From positions 8,487,501-8,551,500 of the forward strand of contig CM073546.1 in assembly GCA_037074615.1 (NCBI GenBank): a DNA stretch of 64,000 nt, read 5' to 3'. The position numbers and the translations under genes were made by a program. Origin of the DNA: Leucaena leucocephala (Eukaryota > Streptophyta > Magnoliopsida > Fabales > Fabaceae). The notes under the pieces are model-generated. The model was not told the DNA's origin. It ran no database searches and saw only the letters and a program-made list of their open reading frames with translations. How positions within the stretch are numbered: the stretch's first letter is position 1; every line of letters starts with the position of its first letter. This document shows, piece by piece, positions 38,911 through 51,480 of this stretch.

Positions 38911-41900
38911 TGAAACATTCTCGTTTTCATACATCTTAGGGACCAAACAATAGCATATGCAACCACTTTGAAGGCTATTGAAGTCAAATTACGCAATCTG
39001 AATTTTTACTCTCTTGAGTACTATTCACTGTGTAAATTCCAGATGAGTGACCTGACTTCAAAAAATCATAACTAATTCTAGAAAAATAGAAACAGAGTGG
39101 TTCAAATTTCTACATGAAGCTAGCTTAATTCTCTTTCATGAAAAAATAACTTGTTGACCACACCTTGACCAGGTCAATGTCAGCAAACATCTGAAGTTTA
39201 CTGTTCATCCAGCATTTTTCCCTGATTCCAGCATTTTAGTCCCAACATTTGCACTATTCAATCCCCAGCTTCTCTTCATGCTTCTTCAATCCTTTTCTAA
39301 CATACCTGTGGGATTGGGATTACATGGAAGGGGTGAGATTTCTGGAAAAATCTCAGTAGCAAACGGAAACCATACAATGTATGCTTGTTATTATGTGTGT
39401 ACTTAATGATCATAGTTGCATAATGATAACATACATGCTTCCATGTTATTTAATTATAACATATGGCTATAGCATAAAAGAAATAGATCATTACTTAATC
39501 ATACATGCTTCACATCATCAAGGCAAGAAAATATCACATAAAACATCCAAGCAGTATAAGCATACAAGTAGGTAAGTTTACTACCTGGTGTGTAGCCTTT
39601 CCTTCCATCTCTTAACCTTGCCTCTAAGGTCCCTTCTTTTCATAAGTCAGAGCCTATACATAGGATAATAATATATTTATTATTATCCAATATAGCTTTA
39701 CTTACCTCATGCTTAACTAAGGGTAATATCCTTAATCTGACATTCCCCAAACTTTCTTTCTCTCTTTAGCTACCTTTATTAATAGAGATATTTCTCTATT
39801 CTAACTATTAAGAGCAATCCTCTACTTCATTAGAGCAGGGACTAGATAACTTACTTACCTCATTCCTAAGTTCTACCTAGTCCCTCAGCTCCTTAGACTG
39901 CTCCTGGCTTCACTAGAACTCCTTCATTTCTTTCTCTTTCTCTCTTCTTTCTCTTATTTTGAGTTGCTTGGCCGTGGCTTCCTTGGAGGGAGTGGTGGAC
40001 TATTTATAGATGGAGGGAAGTGGAATGAATAGTCTAGATCAAATCATGATGAATGGCCTAGATCGCTTAGCTTCCTTAAGAAGCTTCTCCTGCATCATCA
40101 TGATGACATCACCCTCCTTGATGACTCACCAATATGACATCATCTAAGGACACCTCAAGGGGTATGTGGTGCAATTGGTAGGGCTCTTGGGACACCTCAC
40201 CAGCTGACTCAGCCTCTCCAGAGAATTCTAGAGCCTTTTCCTGGAATAAACGACCGAGATTGTGCCACGTGTCCTTTTTACCTTTTCTCCTTTTTCCTAT
40301 CTCATGACATGTGTCCTTAACTTTTCTTCTTTTCTTGTAATAATGCCATGTGGCACCTTGTGTAACATCCTTACTTTCTTACGTCTTAGGGACCATTCAG
40401 TAGCATTTAGAACCACTTACAAGACCTTAGAAGTCCATTAGCCAAATCTGGAATTTTACTCTTTCTCGGGTTACTGTTCATATGGTATTCCAGATTACGC
40501 AATGAACTTCAAAAAATCATAATTAATTCTAGAAAACTCAAAATGAAGTGGTTCAAAAAGATACATGAAGATAACATCTTGAAATTTAAGGAAAAAAATA
40601 ATTTCCAAACCAAGTGATTAGCCAATTGATATAATTTATTCGTTGAAGTTTACTGTTCATCTGGTCAAAAACTCTGGAAACAGATTCTGGTCCCTTAATT
40701 TGGAAATTCGTTTCTCTTCATATATACATCCAAATGAAACGTTCTACCTATACACTTAAATATATGGATGTGTACTACATTCTCATAAAGTTTTGTGAAA
40801 TAATTCCTTCATTTGCTAGGTCAAACTGAAGCCACAACAAAATTACTTCAGGACCTACGTTTTACCATTTTAGATTCCTTTCTTTCACTTTCCATAATTA
40901 TTCTAGCATACATATATCATCTCTTTTGCCTTTTATGAATTCATATACATCATGGGGTTATACAATAATTGTTTCATACAATCTCATCACATAAATTGAT
41001 GCTTTACATGGCTTTGACATACATGGAAAGTGCATAGCATATGCTAACATCTTAAATACTTCACTTTTCTTCTTCCATGCTTTAACTCTTCTCCATGCAT
41101 ACATTATCTATCATGCTTGACCTAAATTGGTTGGTTATGGGAGAGTGAGATTCTAAGGAATCTCAGTAGCAAATATTACCACTAAAATATGCAAAATGGA
41201 TGCTAATGCATGATATGTAATTTCATTAAACTTTCTTTGATTAGTGGCATGCCATCATGCTATATACTTTCCCATAAAGTGCATGGCCATGGAAAACATG
41301 TTATTCAAAATACATTCAACATCATTAATCATGTCGGAACATCATTCAAATATCATATATATGTCAACACATAAGCATACCACATCAAGTACATAAAGAG
41401 GTAAGTTCACACTACCTTGCACTTAAGCTTTCCTCTTGACCTTTAGCCCTTACTCCCTAACTTTCCAATCATGAAGCCTTTATGTCCATCACTTCCTAAC
41501 ATCTTCTTGGATGTTTCATGGTCCTAAACACATTCATATTCATCACATAACTCATTAGGACTCATGAACTCCAGCCATGTTCAAGACTAACTTTGTTACA
41601 CTCTTTATGTCATAACTTTCTCTAATCTTCACTAATCCACTTGGCTCTTGAACCAATTGACGTCTTGACTTTACCCTACACAATTTCATATTTTGAATCC
41701 ATTTATGAGCTTAGAATCATGAAATTCTAGCTCCTTCATGACCTGCTGTACAGAACTGAACATAAGCATACAATTCTTTCAAAAATTCTCATTTTGATTC
41801 TAATGCTTCCCATACTTGTTTCTCCACTTTACCCCACACAACTTTTCATTTTAAAACCATTGGAACCATCAAAATCATGAAATTTCAATCACTGTTTATG

Positions 41901-44103
41901 GGTGTGAACAGTACCGTGAAGGATTTCAAAAACTACAATATTGGAATTTCAATGCTTTCAAGGTTCAAAACCTTTTCAATCCTACACAAAACCATCATCT
42001 AAATTCAATGGAACCATTAAATCATTGAAATTCAATTTCCTTCCCTCATTAACAGTGCATACTGAACAGGGCACATCATGGCAAAGTCAAGAATATTAAC
42101 TTGATTCAACAACCAATCTCTTAACTAGCTTGTTTAAGCTTCAATCATATGTTTCTAACCTTAATTTCTTCTTTCCCCTTTCATCTAAGGTCTTTTGGGA
42201 AGAACCTCCCCTTAGAGAAAACTCAACTTTTCTCCCATGAAAACCCTAAGTTTAAGCTCTCAAATCAAAGGAAAATAAGCTAGGACACATTGCTTACCTT
42301 TAATCTCTAGCTTACTTGAACTTTGAAACCTTGAATCTTCTTTGTCTTGGCTTGAGTTTTCATTTTGCAAGTTTCCCCAATGTATCACAAGGCCACGGTT
42401 TTGGGCAGAATGAGGGGGTATTTATAGCCAAAATCCATGAAAAATCAATGGCCAAGATTGCTTTGATTACTATTTGATCTAAAGGCTCACATTTAATCTT
42501 GGATTTTACTTTTTTATAAAAGAAGAATTATGACATCATGTGGGACAACTCATGGGACACCTCATGGGGGTATGTGGTGTGCTCATAGTGTAAGGAAGCT
42601 TCTGAAAAAATTCCAGTCCAATCCGGTACCGATCAGAGTAGTTTCACAACAACCAGACTATTTTCTGTTCTGAATTTTTTATAATATACTAAGATATGTA
42701 TTCTGTCCTGGAAATTAATGTCTAGGCTTCTCATATCATTGAAATTGATATACTAAATATTTATCTGCCATCCATCCCTTGGAAAATGACTAAAATACCC
42801 TTGGTGTCCTTTCTTGCACTATACTAACCGTAAGACCATAATCGTCATTTTACCCCTCTTTGCACTACCTTATGGCATATACCGGCTCTAACTAATCATA
42901 TTTATACCATGTTCCACATTTTTAGCCTGTCCCATATGACCAAAATGCCCTCCATTTATCACTGGTACAATATGGGCATCCAGGGGCATTTTCGTAATTT
43001 TGCACTTTTTCTGGACACTGGCCCCTTCTGCTGATAAACTGATACCCTGGGTTTTGGGCCCTCCTTGGCATCATCATGGACCTATATATGAGTTCATCTA
43101 ATCTCATTCTATCTAGGCTCACAAACTGATAAGTTCCATTATCGGATCACGGGTGTTATCAAACTCCTGTTAAAATTTATTGTTATGGGAATAACTTTTT
43201 ATACAGGACTTCTTCCAGGGTTCTGTCAGATTCATAACATCTGAAACTGTAGGGTACACTTTCCTGTAATTCCCCCACTTATATCTGATAAAAATTCAGA
43301 TAACTTTTAAACTATCAGATAATTTTCTGTTGTCTGGAGCCCTAATAAAATTTATGTATCATGCAAGATTAACCAGCATATCTTCCTCTATTTACTGATG
43401 GAATGTGGGATTGAAAAACTTTTAGGCAGTTAATATCTTTCCGGGCTGATCTTTCCATAATTACAATTTTGCCCTTGAACTTTTTACTTAATTACATTTA
43501 AGTCCCTTAACTTTTGGAAATTACCATTTTTTGCCTTTAACCTTTTCTACTTTTCATTTTAGTCCTTCTCTTCCTTAAAGAATCATCTAACCTTTATTAT
43601 TTATTCTGATTTTTGTCATAATCCTTTCCAAACCTTTTTCCACTAGCAGTATTATACCGATAGAGAAAAATCAGGATATGACACCTTGTGGGTCCCATAA
43701 GGACACCTTTCATGCCACCTCATGGTCTAAAGTCATGTCTGATCACTTTTCTCAGTTCTATCCTTAACCGGGTAACCTTACTTTATGGAAAAACACTAAA
43801 ATATTATTTTAATGCCTCTCAAACTCCCATAACTATTGGGCCTACGTTTTTGGGCTTTGGATTGCTATCTTGGGTTTCTAACCAAGCCCAAGCACTCTAG
43901 TGGATCAGTTCTCAAGAAACACTTCTTACTTCTTCTTTATGCCCACAGGGACTTTCACTATTTTCCTTGAATTTTCACTTTCTTACATTTTAGTCCCTGA
44001 ACATCATTTGTATACTTCTGGGACTCCTGCACAATAGGGTCTAGTAGCCTTCCTTTTTTAGGCTATAAACTGGGCTTCTAGGCCTAAAAATTGGGATATG
44101 ACA
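38911..44103 (-). mobile_element. Solo LTR (Tekay-like), itself interrupted
   Basis: On the plus strand it starts TGAAACATTCTCG, aligning with TGTAACATCCTTAC of the nested copy, and ends TTGGGATATGACA at 44103. Flanks are TACTG (38906-38910) and TACTC (44104-44108), a TSD with one mismatch. Net length without the inner insertion is about 1.87 kb (38911-40360 and 43689-44103). The conserved palindrome is at 39335-39354. No internal retroelement DNA is attached. Confidence 0.7.
40361..43683 (-). mobile_element. Nested solo LTR with perfect CCTTG TSD
   Basis: 3,323 bp, from TGTAACATCCTTAC to AGGATATGACA, flanked by CCTTG at 40356-40360 and 43684-43688. Homologous to the LTR it sits in and to the plus-strand LTR at 46924-49918. 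Palindrome GAGATTCTAAGGAATCTC at 41147-41164. Frames at 42922-43122 and 43688-43900 are chance. Confidence 0.82.
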
Positions 44104-45799
44104 TACTCTACCCTACATTACTATGAAAGGGAGTATTAATTTGTCATATTATACTCTAACATGTGTGTCATTATATGACAATTGCAAAGAGATGTAACTA
44201 TTCACATAACTTACCACAACATAAGCCATATCATCATTACATAATTTGCTCAACCATCCATCATACAACTAACTAAGTAAACTTTAAAGCATTATTTCCT
44301 TTGTCACATTATTTGTTAGATCCTGATCATTTATTTAGGAACCTGAAGTAACTACTAATCTAATTTAGGCTACAACATTACCCTCATACTAGGGTATAAA
44401 TTCAACTCTTCATTACTCTCTGACTCTTAATCATTACTCTTTCTTACATAGGAGAGTCTCTTTATCCTTTAAAATATGGCTACCTTTTTCTCTATAGACA
44501 TCATAATTTTTTTCTTGTATACATCTACCATTCTGTTAAACTTTTGCAACTACTTCAGAAAAATTCTTTTTTTGTAACACTGAATTCAATCCGTTAACTA
44601 ACTTCTAAGTTATTCAACTATCACTGTTTATGTGGGTGAACCCAGCTAAGTATTCACCAAAGGTTTCTTCTTTCCCTACCTTAACATTTAGCTTCCTCTC
44701 ATCTCATATAGAGATGAGAAATGCTTCTAGTAAAACTACTTGAGAAAACTTCTCAGGTGAGCAGATCAATCTCCATTTATATGGAGTAATTTATGTATCT
44801 ATCTACTATCTCTTAACTTCTTTTGTCTATATATCAATCTCAGTCTATTCTTGAATAGGCTGTGGTTCCTTTCAAGCATTTTCTTGATCCTGGCAGACTT
44901 GAGTCTCATAGATCTCATTCATCATCTACTACTATTACTTTTGCTTTTTTGGGATGCTCTACCCTAGGTCTTATAGGTTACTATTCCTTCATGATGGAGT
45001 TCCTCTTTTTTTAGAATATTAACTTTCTATCTAATAACCATCACATTTTTAACCTTATATCATGTGCTAAGCTCATTTCTAGGCAAGTCTCAATCTAACT
45101 TCTGATTATTCTGTTTAGTAAAGACTAGTTGAATAAAGCCTTTCCATAATATGTAGAGGATCTACTTCGAACACATGGAGGATCTACTTCAAACATCTTA
45201 AACTTTTATTCTATAGCTCTACATCATCTACCTTGTCAGCACCTCATGGCCATCCTCATTTTCTAGAGGTTGGCTCCTTCATTCTCGTCATTATCAAAAT
45301 AACTGGTCTCTGTGTATCCTAATCGTGCTTGAGTATTGGTTAGTCGTGACTCATGTTCTCTATGAACTTCTATCGTGACCATCTTTCCTGACTCGTCATG
45401 ATCAAATAGCTATGTGTTCTTCCATCACGACCAAAATGCTTCTCCCATCACGACCTGAACTCCTCTGTGTTCATTATCCTGCTTAGTCCAACCATATCGT
45501 GCTAAGAAACATGAGACCTCGATGGTAATGACTGACTAAGATTATTCTATCATAGTTGTATCCTTGAAGATTACCTTATAAAATTATAAGGTATGGGGTA
45601 TAGTTCTATTTATCTAGGTGTCACTATCTCTTGTCTGAATCCTTCTCTAAGTAATAAACACCATCCCCATATCATACTCTAGAGAGGGAACCTCTTTAGT
45701 TCAAATCTCTAATTTGTTTAAGTCAGTATAACTAAACTAGAGCATCACTAAGCCAGAATCTTCTGTTTTATGCTACAATCTTATGCTCTAAAACAAAAA
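44104..45799 (-). other. Internal region of the Tekay-like derivative, 5' leader part
   Basis: About 1.7 kb. The end nearest the 5' LTR has a decayed primer site (45785-45799) and a cluster of TCGTGAC/TCACGACC octamer-like repeats at 45342-45456. The segment 45483-45523 is the reverse complement of 50421-50460 in the plus-strand element. No coding frame. Confidence 0.6.
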
Positions 45800-46920
45800 T
45801 GTCATACCTCACGTTTCTAAGCTTCATCTTCTCCAAAATGGTATCCTGTTATGTTTGAAAATAGTAGGGGTGAGATTTTTAGGGAAATCTCAGTAGCAAA
45901 CGGTACTATAAACAATGTATACAAGTATATGCTTAATGTTAAACATGCTCCTTTATTGTGATTATGCTTGCATAATGACATATGCATGCTTCCATATTTC
46001 TTACTTCTAACATATTGCTATAGCATAAAAAGAAGCAAAGTATTCTCAATCATACATGCTTCACATAATCAAGACAAGTCAACATCATATTAACAACACT
46101 CAAGCAATAAGCATACACGTTTAGGTATAAGTTTACTACTTATCGGGCAGCTTTCCCTTTGTTCTTAGCCTTTACTATGAGGTTCCTCCTTTACATAGGT
46201 CAGATCATATACATAGCATAATAATATTTTCATTATTACCCTATCCAATATAACTCTACTTAACTTAAGCTCAAGTTTAGGTAATACCCTTAATTTGACA
46301 ATTCCCTACTTTTCTTTCTATCCACAGCTAACCTTATCATGAGAGAAACATTTCTCTATTATAACTAGTAAATTCAAAAGAAATATCCTCTAATTTATTA
46401 GAGCATAGATTAGGATAAATTAGTTACCTTATTCCTAACCTTGTCAAGTCCAAAAGCTCCATAGATTGCTTCTAGCTTAGTCAGACATCATCTTTTCCTT
46501 CCTTTCTTCCTCTTTCTTTCTCTCTTTATTTTTTCCTCTTTCTCTCTCTTCTTCCTTACTTGGTTGTTGATGGAATGGAATTGAGAGGAATGGGGTATTT
46601 ATAGGGTAGGTTTGGTTGCTAAATTACCATTTTACCCTCTAAGGTCATAATATTTACAAAGCCTCTAGAACTCGCCACGTGTCCTTGTGAAATCATCATC
46701 CTAAATGACATCATCAAGGGGAAACCTTGCTTCCTAGGTGGCGCTATGGTGGGGCCAATAGGGATACCTCAGTTGTTGACTCAGCGCTTTTAGATAATTG
46801 CAAAATCTTATCTCGTAATGAATGGTTGAGATTGTACCACGTGCCCTTACTTTTTCTTAACTTTTCTCTTTCCCCTAGATTAGTGCCAAGTGAAATCTTG
46901 GTGGGTCATATGATGATACC
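45800..46920 (-). repeat. 5' LTR of the Tekay-like derivative, first part
   Basis: Starts TGTCATACCTCACG, matching 34925 onward, and follows the 3' LTR to the point equivalent to about 36054, where the plus-strand LTR begins. Palindrome at 45872-45891. Confidence 0.75.
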
Positions 46921-46923
46921 TTT

Positions 46924-49918
46924 TGTAACATCCTAAATTTTTTCTATATGAATAAGACTAATAGAGGAAATAGGTTATGAAGGGATTGAAATGGTAATTA
47001 GAAGAAATGATCATGATTAAGATAAGTTTTAAGGTATAAAGTTGTAAAGCCAAAGGGACTAAATTGTAACTTACTGAAAGTCTAGGGATTAAATTGTAAT
47101 TAATGAAAGTTCCAAGGACATAATGGTTATTTTGGAAAAGAAAGGGACTAACGTAAAAATTCTAGAAGTTCCATGGTATAAAATGGAAGTAGACATAAGC
47201 TTTAGGCTATTAAGTGTAATTATAAAATATTGAGGGCCTAAAGCGCAATTTCTAAAAGTACAAGGGAAAAAAGGTAATTATGAAAAGTTGAGTCAAAAAA
47301 GGCAAAAAATTGCCCAGAAGCATTTTAGTCCCAAATTTTACCATAAAATAGAGAAAAATATTCTGATATGTTTAACACAACATAGAATTTTGATTTGAGG
47401 TCCCGATAAATTGATATTAATTTTTGAAGTCAGGAGATTGTTACAGTATCCTCTGGACTTCATAATAAGATAAAATTTGTTAGTAAATTCTTATAATTAA
47501 TATAAGAATTTATGAAACTGACATAAGTTAAAAAGGAGTCCTGAAGAATTAATTATAAAATTTTTATTTGTAGAAAATTTATTTTATATTAGAATGAATT
47601 TCTAAAAATTTTAGAACAATTAAAAAAGGTGTCTAGCATTTATCTTAAAAATCAGGGTGATTTAAGAATATCGGTACAAGGAAAGTGCTTTAGAATTTGT
47701 GCCAATTAGCTATTGGCCCTAAAAGAGGCCCAATATGGCATCTTAGATAAGCCCAATAAGCCCAAGATTAAGTCTTGGAGCTTAAGTCAATTTTGGATAT
47801 TTTATGAATTTTTAAATAGAAAAATCAAAGGAAAATCAAGAAGATTCAAGAGGAAGTCAAGGAGCACATGGTGGGACCCATATCAAGGGACATATGGCAT
47901 CAATAGGAAGAGAGAAACCTCATCCCATGTGCTGAAATTTATTAAAATAATATGAGAATTAAGTTAATGAAGATTAAAGAATTAAGTAACCAATAAGTTT
48001 TAAGATTAGGGAGTTGTAATAATTAGTTGAAGGAGGGATATTCTTGTCCCAAGATGCCAAAGTTTTAGCTATAAATATCCCTCCATTTCCTTGCAAAATT
48101 GTGAGCTTAGAAACCTTGGAGAAACTATGGCCAAATGGAAACTCAAGCTAAGACAAAGGGAGATTCAAGGCACTTTAGCTAGAGCTTAAGGTATGTAATC
48201 CTTCCTAATTTATTTGTAAGTGTTTTGGAACGATAAAACTTAAGTTTTAATGGTAGAAAAATGAGATATTCTCTTGGTAACCTTGCTGTCCAAATCTGGA
48301 CAGAAATGAAGAAAGAAGAAAAGTAAGATAGAATCAAGTAGAAGACACTTAGATAAATTAGTATGATGATTGGTTATTGACTTGAGTTGATATTCTTGAC
48401 TTTGCTCTTTCTTGAGGCCTCTTGGCCAACACTATTCTGGATAGGAGAAGATGAAATTTCGATGATCTAATGCATCCATTGAACTTAAAAGATGATTTTG
48501 TGTAGAATTTGATAGGTTTGGAACCTTAGAAGCATTGGAATTAAAAGTTGTAATTTTTGAAGTCTTCTTTATTACTATTCACACGAATGAATAGTGATTA
48601 AAATTTCATAATTTTGATGCTTTCAATGGCTTTAAAATGAAAAATTGTGTTGGATATAATAGATAAACAAGTATTGGAAGCATTGAAATCCCAATAAGAA
48701 TTTTTGAAATAAAAGAGGAAGTTATGCAATTCTGTCCAGAACAGTGTGTAGCTACTAGAATTTGTGAATTTTGAGTTCATAAATGGATTCAAAAGGCCAA
48801 ATTGTATATGTTAAAGTCAAGATATCAATTGATTCAAAGATCAGGCTAATTAACAAATATCTAAGAAAGTTACTTTAGTAGATAAAGTTCAATGTTCAAG
48901 GAAGTTGGATTGTAATGAGTTAATGGCAATGCAATGTTAGGATATAGTTTGTGTACTCAAAAAGGGCAGTCACACCTCAAGGAGAAGTAGGAAGCAAGAG
49001 GTAAAGGAAAATGATAAGGAAAGCAATGAGTATGCGGTAGTGAACTTACCTACTTGTATGCTATGTTCCTTGGATGTTTTATGTGATGTTTACTTACTTT
49101 AATTATGTGAAGCATATATGATTAAGTGATGCTCTATTTCTTTTTATTCTATAGTCATATGTTATAATTAAGGGACATGAAAGCATGTAAGTTATCATTA
49201 TGCAAGTATGATCATTAAGTGCACAAATAGTAACATCAAGCATATAGTTGTATACATTGTATGATTTTCGTTTCCTACTGAGATTTCCCCAAAATCTCAC
49301 CTCATCAACAATAGGTTCTTCAAAGATGGAAGAAGATGAAGATGCAAGAAGAGGAGTTAGGGAATAGATGACATGATTGAGTGTAATTTATATTATGATT
49401 TATGTGATGTATGCATGTAATAGGTACATGGAAGGTAGTACAGTAGTTGCTATAATTAAAAATAGTAAATATTGGAATAAATGTACAAATTTTTTCAAAC
49501 ATTTAGTTAGAATGTCAAGCTTCATTTTGTCACCAAGATTACCTTATTCCGACGTCTATACCAAGAGAACAAATTTTTTAAACCTGGGGAACATAAATTA
49601 TTTTCTAGAAATTTTGACCAATTGAATAGTAATATTTGACGATTAAGCTGTACTAATTGTCTTATCATTTAGTCTAAGAATTATTTTTATCTTAAATTTT
49701 AATATGTTATCTTTGATTATCTCTTTGAACCACTTAATTTTAATTTTTCTAGAATTAGTTATGGTTTTTTGAAGTTCGTCGCTTAATCTGAAATTACCAT
49801 ATAAATAGTACTCATAAAGAGGGAAATTTTAGATTTTGTAATTGAATTTAAATGGACTTGTAAGTGGTTCTAAATACTACTGAATGGTTCCTAAAATGTA
49901 TGAAAGTAAGGTGTTACA
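46924..49918 (+). mobile_element. Plus-strand Tekay-like 5' LTR inserted in the LTR above
   Basis: 2,995 bp, TGTAACATCCTAAATTT to AAGGTGTTACA. Its 3' end is the reverse complement of the starts at 38911 and 40361. Palindrome at 49280-49298. It is the only member of this set in plus orientation. The 82-codon and 80-codon frames inside it are not conserved coding. Confidence 0.78.
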
Positions 49919-50499
49919 TTTTTAGTATCAGACCAAAGTTTCTGACATAAGATAGGATAATCCTAGACCATAAACCTAAGTAGTTAACATTATGTTAAGG
50001 TTATGGTACTTAGTGAGAAGTTAATATCACTTAAGCCTGAATCTTAGGTGAAATAAGAAGATCCCCTTCCTAGATGATTAGTTCACTACTTAAAGTAGGA
50101 TTCATATAAGGAACCTTAGGAAGAGAATGTTTGGAAAAAGATATATTCAAGTCACGATGGAAAGGTGTTTAGGTCGTGACTAGTATTCACAGAGAAGTAC
50201 AGGTCACGACTAGAGAAGACTTTGGGTCTCAGCAAAAGAACACAAGAGTTGTTTGGTCATGACGAGTAAACTGAGATAATTGCGACAGAAGTTCACAGAG
50301 AATGTGAGTCATGACTAGCCAATACTTAGGTCGTGACTGTGATACACAGAGGATGTTAAACATATCAAGACTAGTATTATGGATAAAGAAATAGTAAATT
50401 GGTCTTAGTCAGCTAATACCTCCGAGGTCTCATGTTTCTTAACACGATATGGCTGCACTAAGTTAGATAGCAATAGGAAGCAGTTCCTTCTGGTACAAG
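49919..50499 (+). mobile_element. Truncated internal region of the plus-strand element: primer site and 5' leader
   Basis: Immediately after the LTR comes TAGTATCAGACC (49923-49934), a two-mismatch version of the initiator-Met primer site TGGTATCAGAGC. The leader carries six GTCACGAC/GTCGTGAC-type repeats at 50151-50338. It then stops near 50499, where host LTR sequence resumes. No gag, pol or 3' LTR follows, and about 385 bp of the host LTR is missing, so a deletion removed both. Confidence 0.65.
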
Positions 50500-51063
50500 A
50501 CTCCTTTTTGAATTCTGTCAATTCCATAAATTTTTATATTAATTATAAGATTTCACTATAAAATTTTATCTGATTATGAGGTTCGAAAGATACTACAATA
50601 ATTGCTAGACTTTAGAAATTAATACCAATTTGTCGGGACTTTAAATTAAAATTTTGTGTTGGGTTAAACTTATCAGAATAACTTTCTCTATTTTATGGTA
50701 AAATTTGGGATTGAACTACTTCCGGGCAATTTTTGGCCTTTTCTTGCTCAGCTTTCCATAATTATCATTTTGCTCCTATACTTTTAAAAATTACACTTTA
50801 GTCCCTCAACTTTTTCATAATTATACATAATGGCCTATAACTTGTATCTACTTCCATTTTGCACCATAAAACTTTTATACTTTCCAGTTTAGTCCCTCTC
50901 TTTCTTTAAAATAACCATTATGTCCCCAGGTATTTTTCCTATTTATAATTTAGTCCCTGAACATCATTTTTATATTTTTAGGACTTCTGCTCAAATGGCT
51001 CTAGTAACCTATCTACTTTAGGCTACTTTATAAGCCTCTAGACCTAAAAATTAGGATATTACA
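50500..51063 (-). repeat. 5' LTR of the Tekay-like derivative, remaining part
   Basis: Aligns with 36440-37014 and ends AGGATATTACA at 51063 before the CATGA TSD. Left edge uncertain by about 10 bp. Confidence 0.72.
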
Positions 51064-51068
51064 CATGA

Positions 51069-51480
51069 CATTCCTCACATGTGGTGTCGAGGGTAGAGTT
51101 AGAATCGTTGTTGGCCTTTGTGAGGGCAGAGGCAGAAGCTTCACTTGATAAATGATTAAAAGAGGGGTTGGCAAAGCTCAAGGAAGAAATATTCTCTATG
51201 AAGACATCAAGGTAACAGGAGCCAAGTGCCCCCATACACATTCACCTATAGCCTATCATAGGTTCCATCCATAACGTAGGGGTGACAGTTGAAGACGTGG
51301 TAGTTGAAGATGCTCCTGTCCCAATTCCTACTGATGAGTTGAAAAAAGTGAGTTAGGCAAATGGAACTTTTACATTGTGGCTAAAGCATCTTGTTTTAGA
51401 ACACGTCATGTCATCCTCGAGCAAACTTCTAACTCCTGCCCATAAGCTAGATCCACCTCACTTTGAGTGCCATGCAACGT
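51069..51480 (+). pseudogene. Ptta-type CACTA gene remains, 3' portion
   Basis: Resumes the gene broken at 34924. Pieces include GLAKLKEEIFSMKTS, VEDVVVEDAPVPIPTDELKK and ANGTFTLWLKHLV, a block that precedes the peptidase domain in many plant CACTA proteins. Several stops. The minus-strand 60-codon frame here is a shadow. Confidence 0.65.

Larger units (their letters stand above)
34925..51063 (-). mobile_element. Tekay/Del-like Ty3-gypsy derivative (LARD-like), host of three further insertions
   Basis: Flanked by CACGA (34920-34924) and CATGA (51064-51068), a TSD with one transition. The 3' LTR is 34925-37014 and the 5' LTR 45800-51063 (interrupted). Next to the 3' LTR, the complement of 37015-37050 reads like the end of a Tekay polyprotein and polypurine tract (GACGAAATTTATTTTAAG then ATGGAAGAAT). 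Next to the 5' LTR, the complement of 45785-45799 is TTTTTGTTTTAGAGC, a decayed initiator-Met primer site. Once nested insertions are removed, only about 3.6 kb of internal DNA remains, with no recognisable gag or pol: a non-coding derivative. Confidence 0.75.
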
